Shown: positions 6,588 through 7,456 of the stretch, one piece after another
How the letters are laid out: every line of letters starts with the position of its first letter
How positions within the stretch are numbered: position 1 is the stretch's first letter
Source of the DNA: Pseudomonadota bacterium
GTDB taxonomy: Bacteria; Pseudomonadota; Gammaproteobacteria; Burkholderiales; Burkholderiaceae_C
Reading direction: 5' to 3'
Assembly: GCA_023394015.1 (NCBI GenBank)
Contig: JAEXBL010000383.1
Coordinates: forward strand, 1 to 7,456
DNA length: 7,456 nt
The notes under the pieces: generated by a model
Seen by the model: only the letters and a program-made list of their open reading frames with translations
Database searches by the model: none
What the model was told of the DNA's origin: nothing
Program-made: the position numbers and the translations under genes

Positions 6588-7456
6588 ATGATCGTCGGCA
6601 CCGCAGGCCACATTGACCACGGCAAGACCACGCTGGTGGCGGCGCTCACCGGCGTCGACACCGACCGCCTGCCGGAGGAGAAAAAGCGCGGCATCAGCAT
6701 CGAGCTGGGCTACGCCTTTCTCGACACGCCCGCCGGCGGGCGCATCGGCTTCATCGACGTGCCGGGCCACGAGCGCCTGGTGCACACCATGGTGGCTGGC
6801 GCCAGCGGCATCGACTTTGCGCTGCTGCTGGTGGCCGCCGACGACGGCCCGATGCCGCAAACGCGCGAGCACCTGGCGGTGCTGGCGCTGCGGGGCCGGG
6901 CGCGCGGCGGGGTCGCCATCACCAAGGCCGAGCGCGCCGATGCCGGGCGCATCGACGCCGTGCGGGCCGAGATGGCCGCCCTGCTGGCGCCCACGCCGCT
7001 GGCCGGCGCGCCCATCGTCGCCGTGTCGGCGCAGAGCGGGGACGGCATCGAGGCCCTGCGCGCCCTGCTTCTTGAAGCCGCCGATGGGCGACTGGCCGGC
7101 GCGGGCGATCAGTTTGATTCGCCTGCCTTCCGCCTGGCCATCGACCGCGCCTTCACCCTGCCCGGCACCGGCACCGTGGTCACCGGCACCAGCCACGCCG
7201 GCACCGTGCTGGTGGGCAACGAGGTGGCCCTCGTGCCCGGCACGCGCCGCGCGCGCGTGCGCAGCCTGCACGCGCAGAACCAGCCGGTGGAGGCCGCCCA
7301 CGCCGGCCAGCGCTGCGCCGTGGCCCTGGCCGGCGTGGCCAAGGACGAGGTGGCACGCGGCCAGTGGCTGTGCGATCCGGCGATCGCCCTGAGCACCGAC
7401 CGGCTCGACGCCCGCCTGACGCTCTGGCACGGCGAGGCGCGCGCGCTGCGCTCGGG
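6588..7456 (+). CDS. selB: Selenocysteine-specific translation elongation factor SelB, N-terminal part; 3' end outside window
   Basis: SelB is the EF-Tu-like GTPase that brings selenocysteyl-tRNA to UGA codons marked by a SECIS element. The first 289 residues are present (E. coli SelB is about 614). Residues 1-15, [15 protein letters not shown], are the start and P-loop. [13 protein letters not shown] (32-44) is the switch I/G2 block, DVPGH (57-61) is G3, TKAE (112-115) is G4 where E. coli SelB has TKAD, and VSAQSGDG (146-153) is G5-like. Domain II begins near 180 with [20 protein letters not shown] and includes [20 protein letters not shown]. The mRNA-binding winged-helix domains lie beyond the right edge. 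The ATG at 6588 is fixed by the family's N-terminus. No good Shine-Dalgarno precedes it, so expression probably relies on readthrough from the flavoprotein gene 13 bp upstream. The frame is open to the window end. Confidence 0.96.
   Translation, partial: MIVGTAGHIDHGKTTLVAALTGVDTDRLPEEKKRGISIELGYAFLDTPAGGRIGFIDVPGHERLVHTMVAGASGIDFALLLVAADDGPMPQTREHLAVLALRGRARGGVAITKAERADAGRIDAVRAEMAALLAPTPLAGAPIVAVSAQSGDGIEALRALLLEAADGRLAGAGDQFDSPAFRLAIDRAFTLPGTGTVVTGTSHAGTVLVGNEVALVPGTRRARVRSLHAQNQPVEAAHAGQRCAVALAGVAKDEVARGQWLCDPAIALSTDRLDARLTLWHGEARALRS

Noticed and set aside
3470..6700. 1076-codon open frame on the minus strand spanning fdhE, selA, the flavoprotein and selB
   Set aside because: Its translation is low-complexity Ala/Gly/Arg/Val/Gln/His-rich sequence typical of the antisense of GC-rich genes. 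It runs across four well-supported plus-strand genes and has no recognisable domain.
1..7456. tRNA genes (including selC), CRISPR arrays or long repeats
   Set aside because: None seen. Coding sequence fills the window except for gaps of 79 bp or less, which are too short for most of these and show no cloverleaf or repeat pattern.

Overview
The window is a GC-rich (roughly 70 %), tightly packed, single-strand block of seven genes. The proteins resemble those of Burkholderiales-type Betaproteobacteria, with Comamonadaceae-like composition. That assignment is inferred from GC content, codon use and gene order only; no database search was possible.

Region 1 (1-2545) is the respiratory, membrane-bound formate dehydrogenase-N/O operon. 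It holds the C-terminal third of the molybdopterin catalytic subunit (cut by the left edge), the four-cluster Fe-S beta subunit with its single membrane anchor, and the four-helix diheme cytochrome b556 gamma subunit. The genes have strong Shine-Dalgarno sites, and beta and gamma overlap by ATGA. A GC-rich hairpin followed by a T-tract closes the group at about 2569-2604.

Region 2 (2625-5143) holds the accessory genes: fdhE, a Tat-linked FDH maturation factor with four CxxC motifs, and selA (selenocysteine synthase). They overlap as TGATG. Region 3 (5180-6574) is a Tat-exported, lipobox-bearing FAD flavoprotein of the flavocytochrome c sulfide dehydrogenase (FccB) type. It sits between selA and selB, with no cytochrome c partner beside it. 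Region 4 (6588-7456) is the first 289 codons of selB, the selenocysteine-specific elongation factor, cut by the right edge.

The block reads as one module: a formate:quinone oxidoreductase, its maturation factor, and the machinery to make and insert the selenocysteine that its catalytic subunit probably carries upstream of the window. The member that does not fit the textbook set is the flavoprotein. It keeps the FccB cysteine in the RCPPRPYER motif, but at the position where FccB has its disulfide partner (GWC) it has Ala (GWA). It is therefore probably not a classical sulfide dehydrogenase, and its location suggests a possible but unproven link to sulfide or selenide chemistry or to formate respiration. 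Other points of note are a Glu in the SelB G4 motif (TKAE, where E. coli SelB has TKAD), a compositionally distinct junction with a dyad after selA, and a hairpin that spans the selA start.
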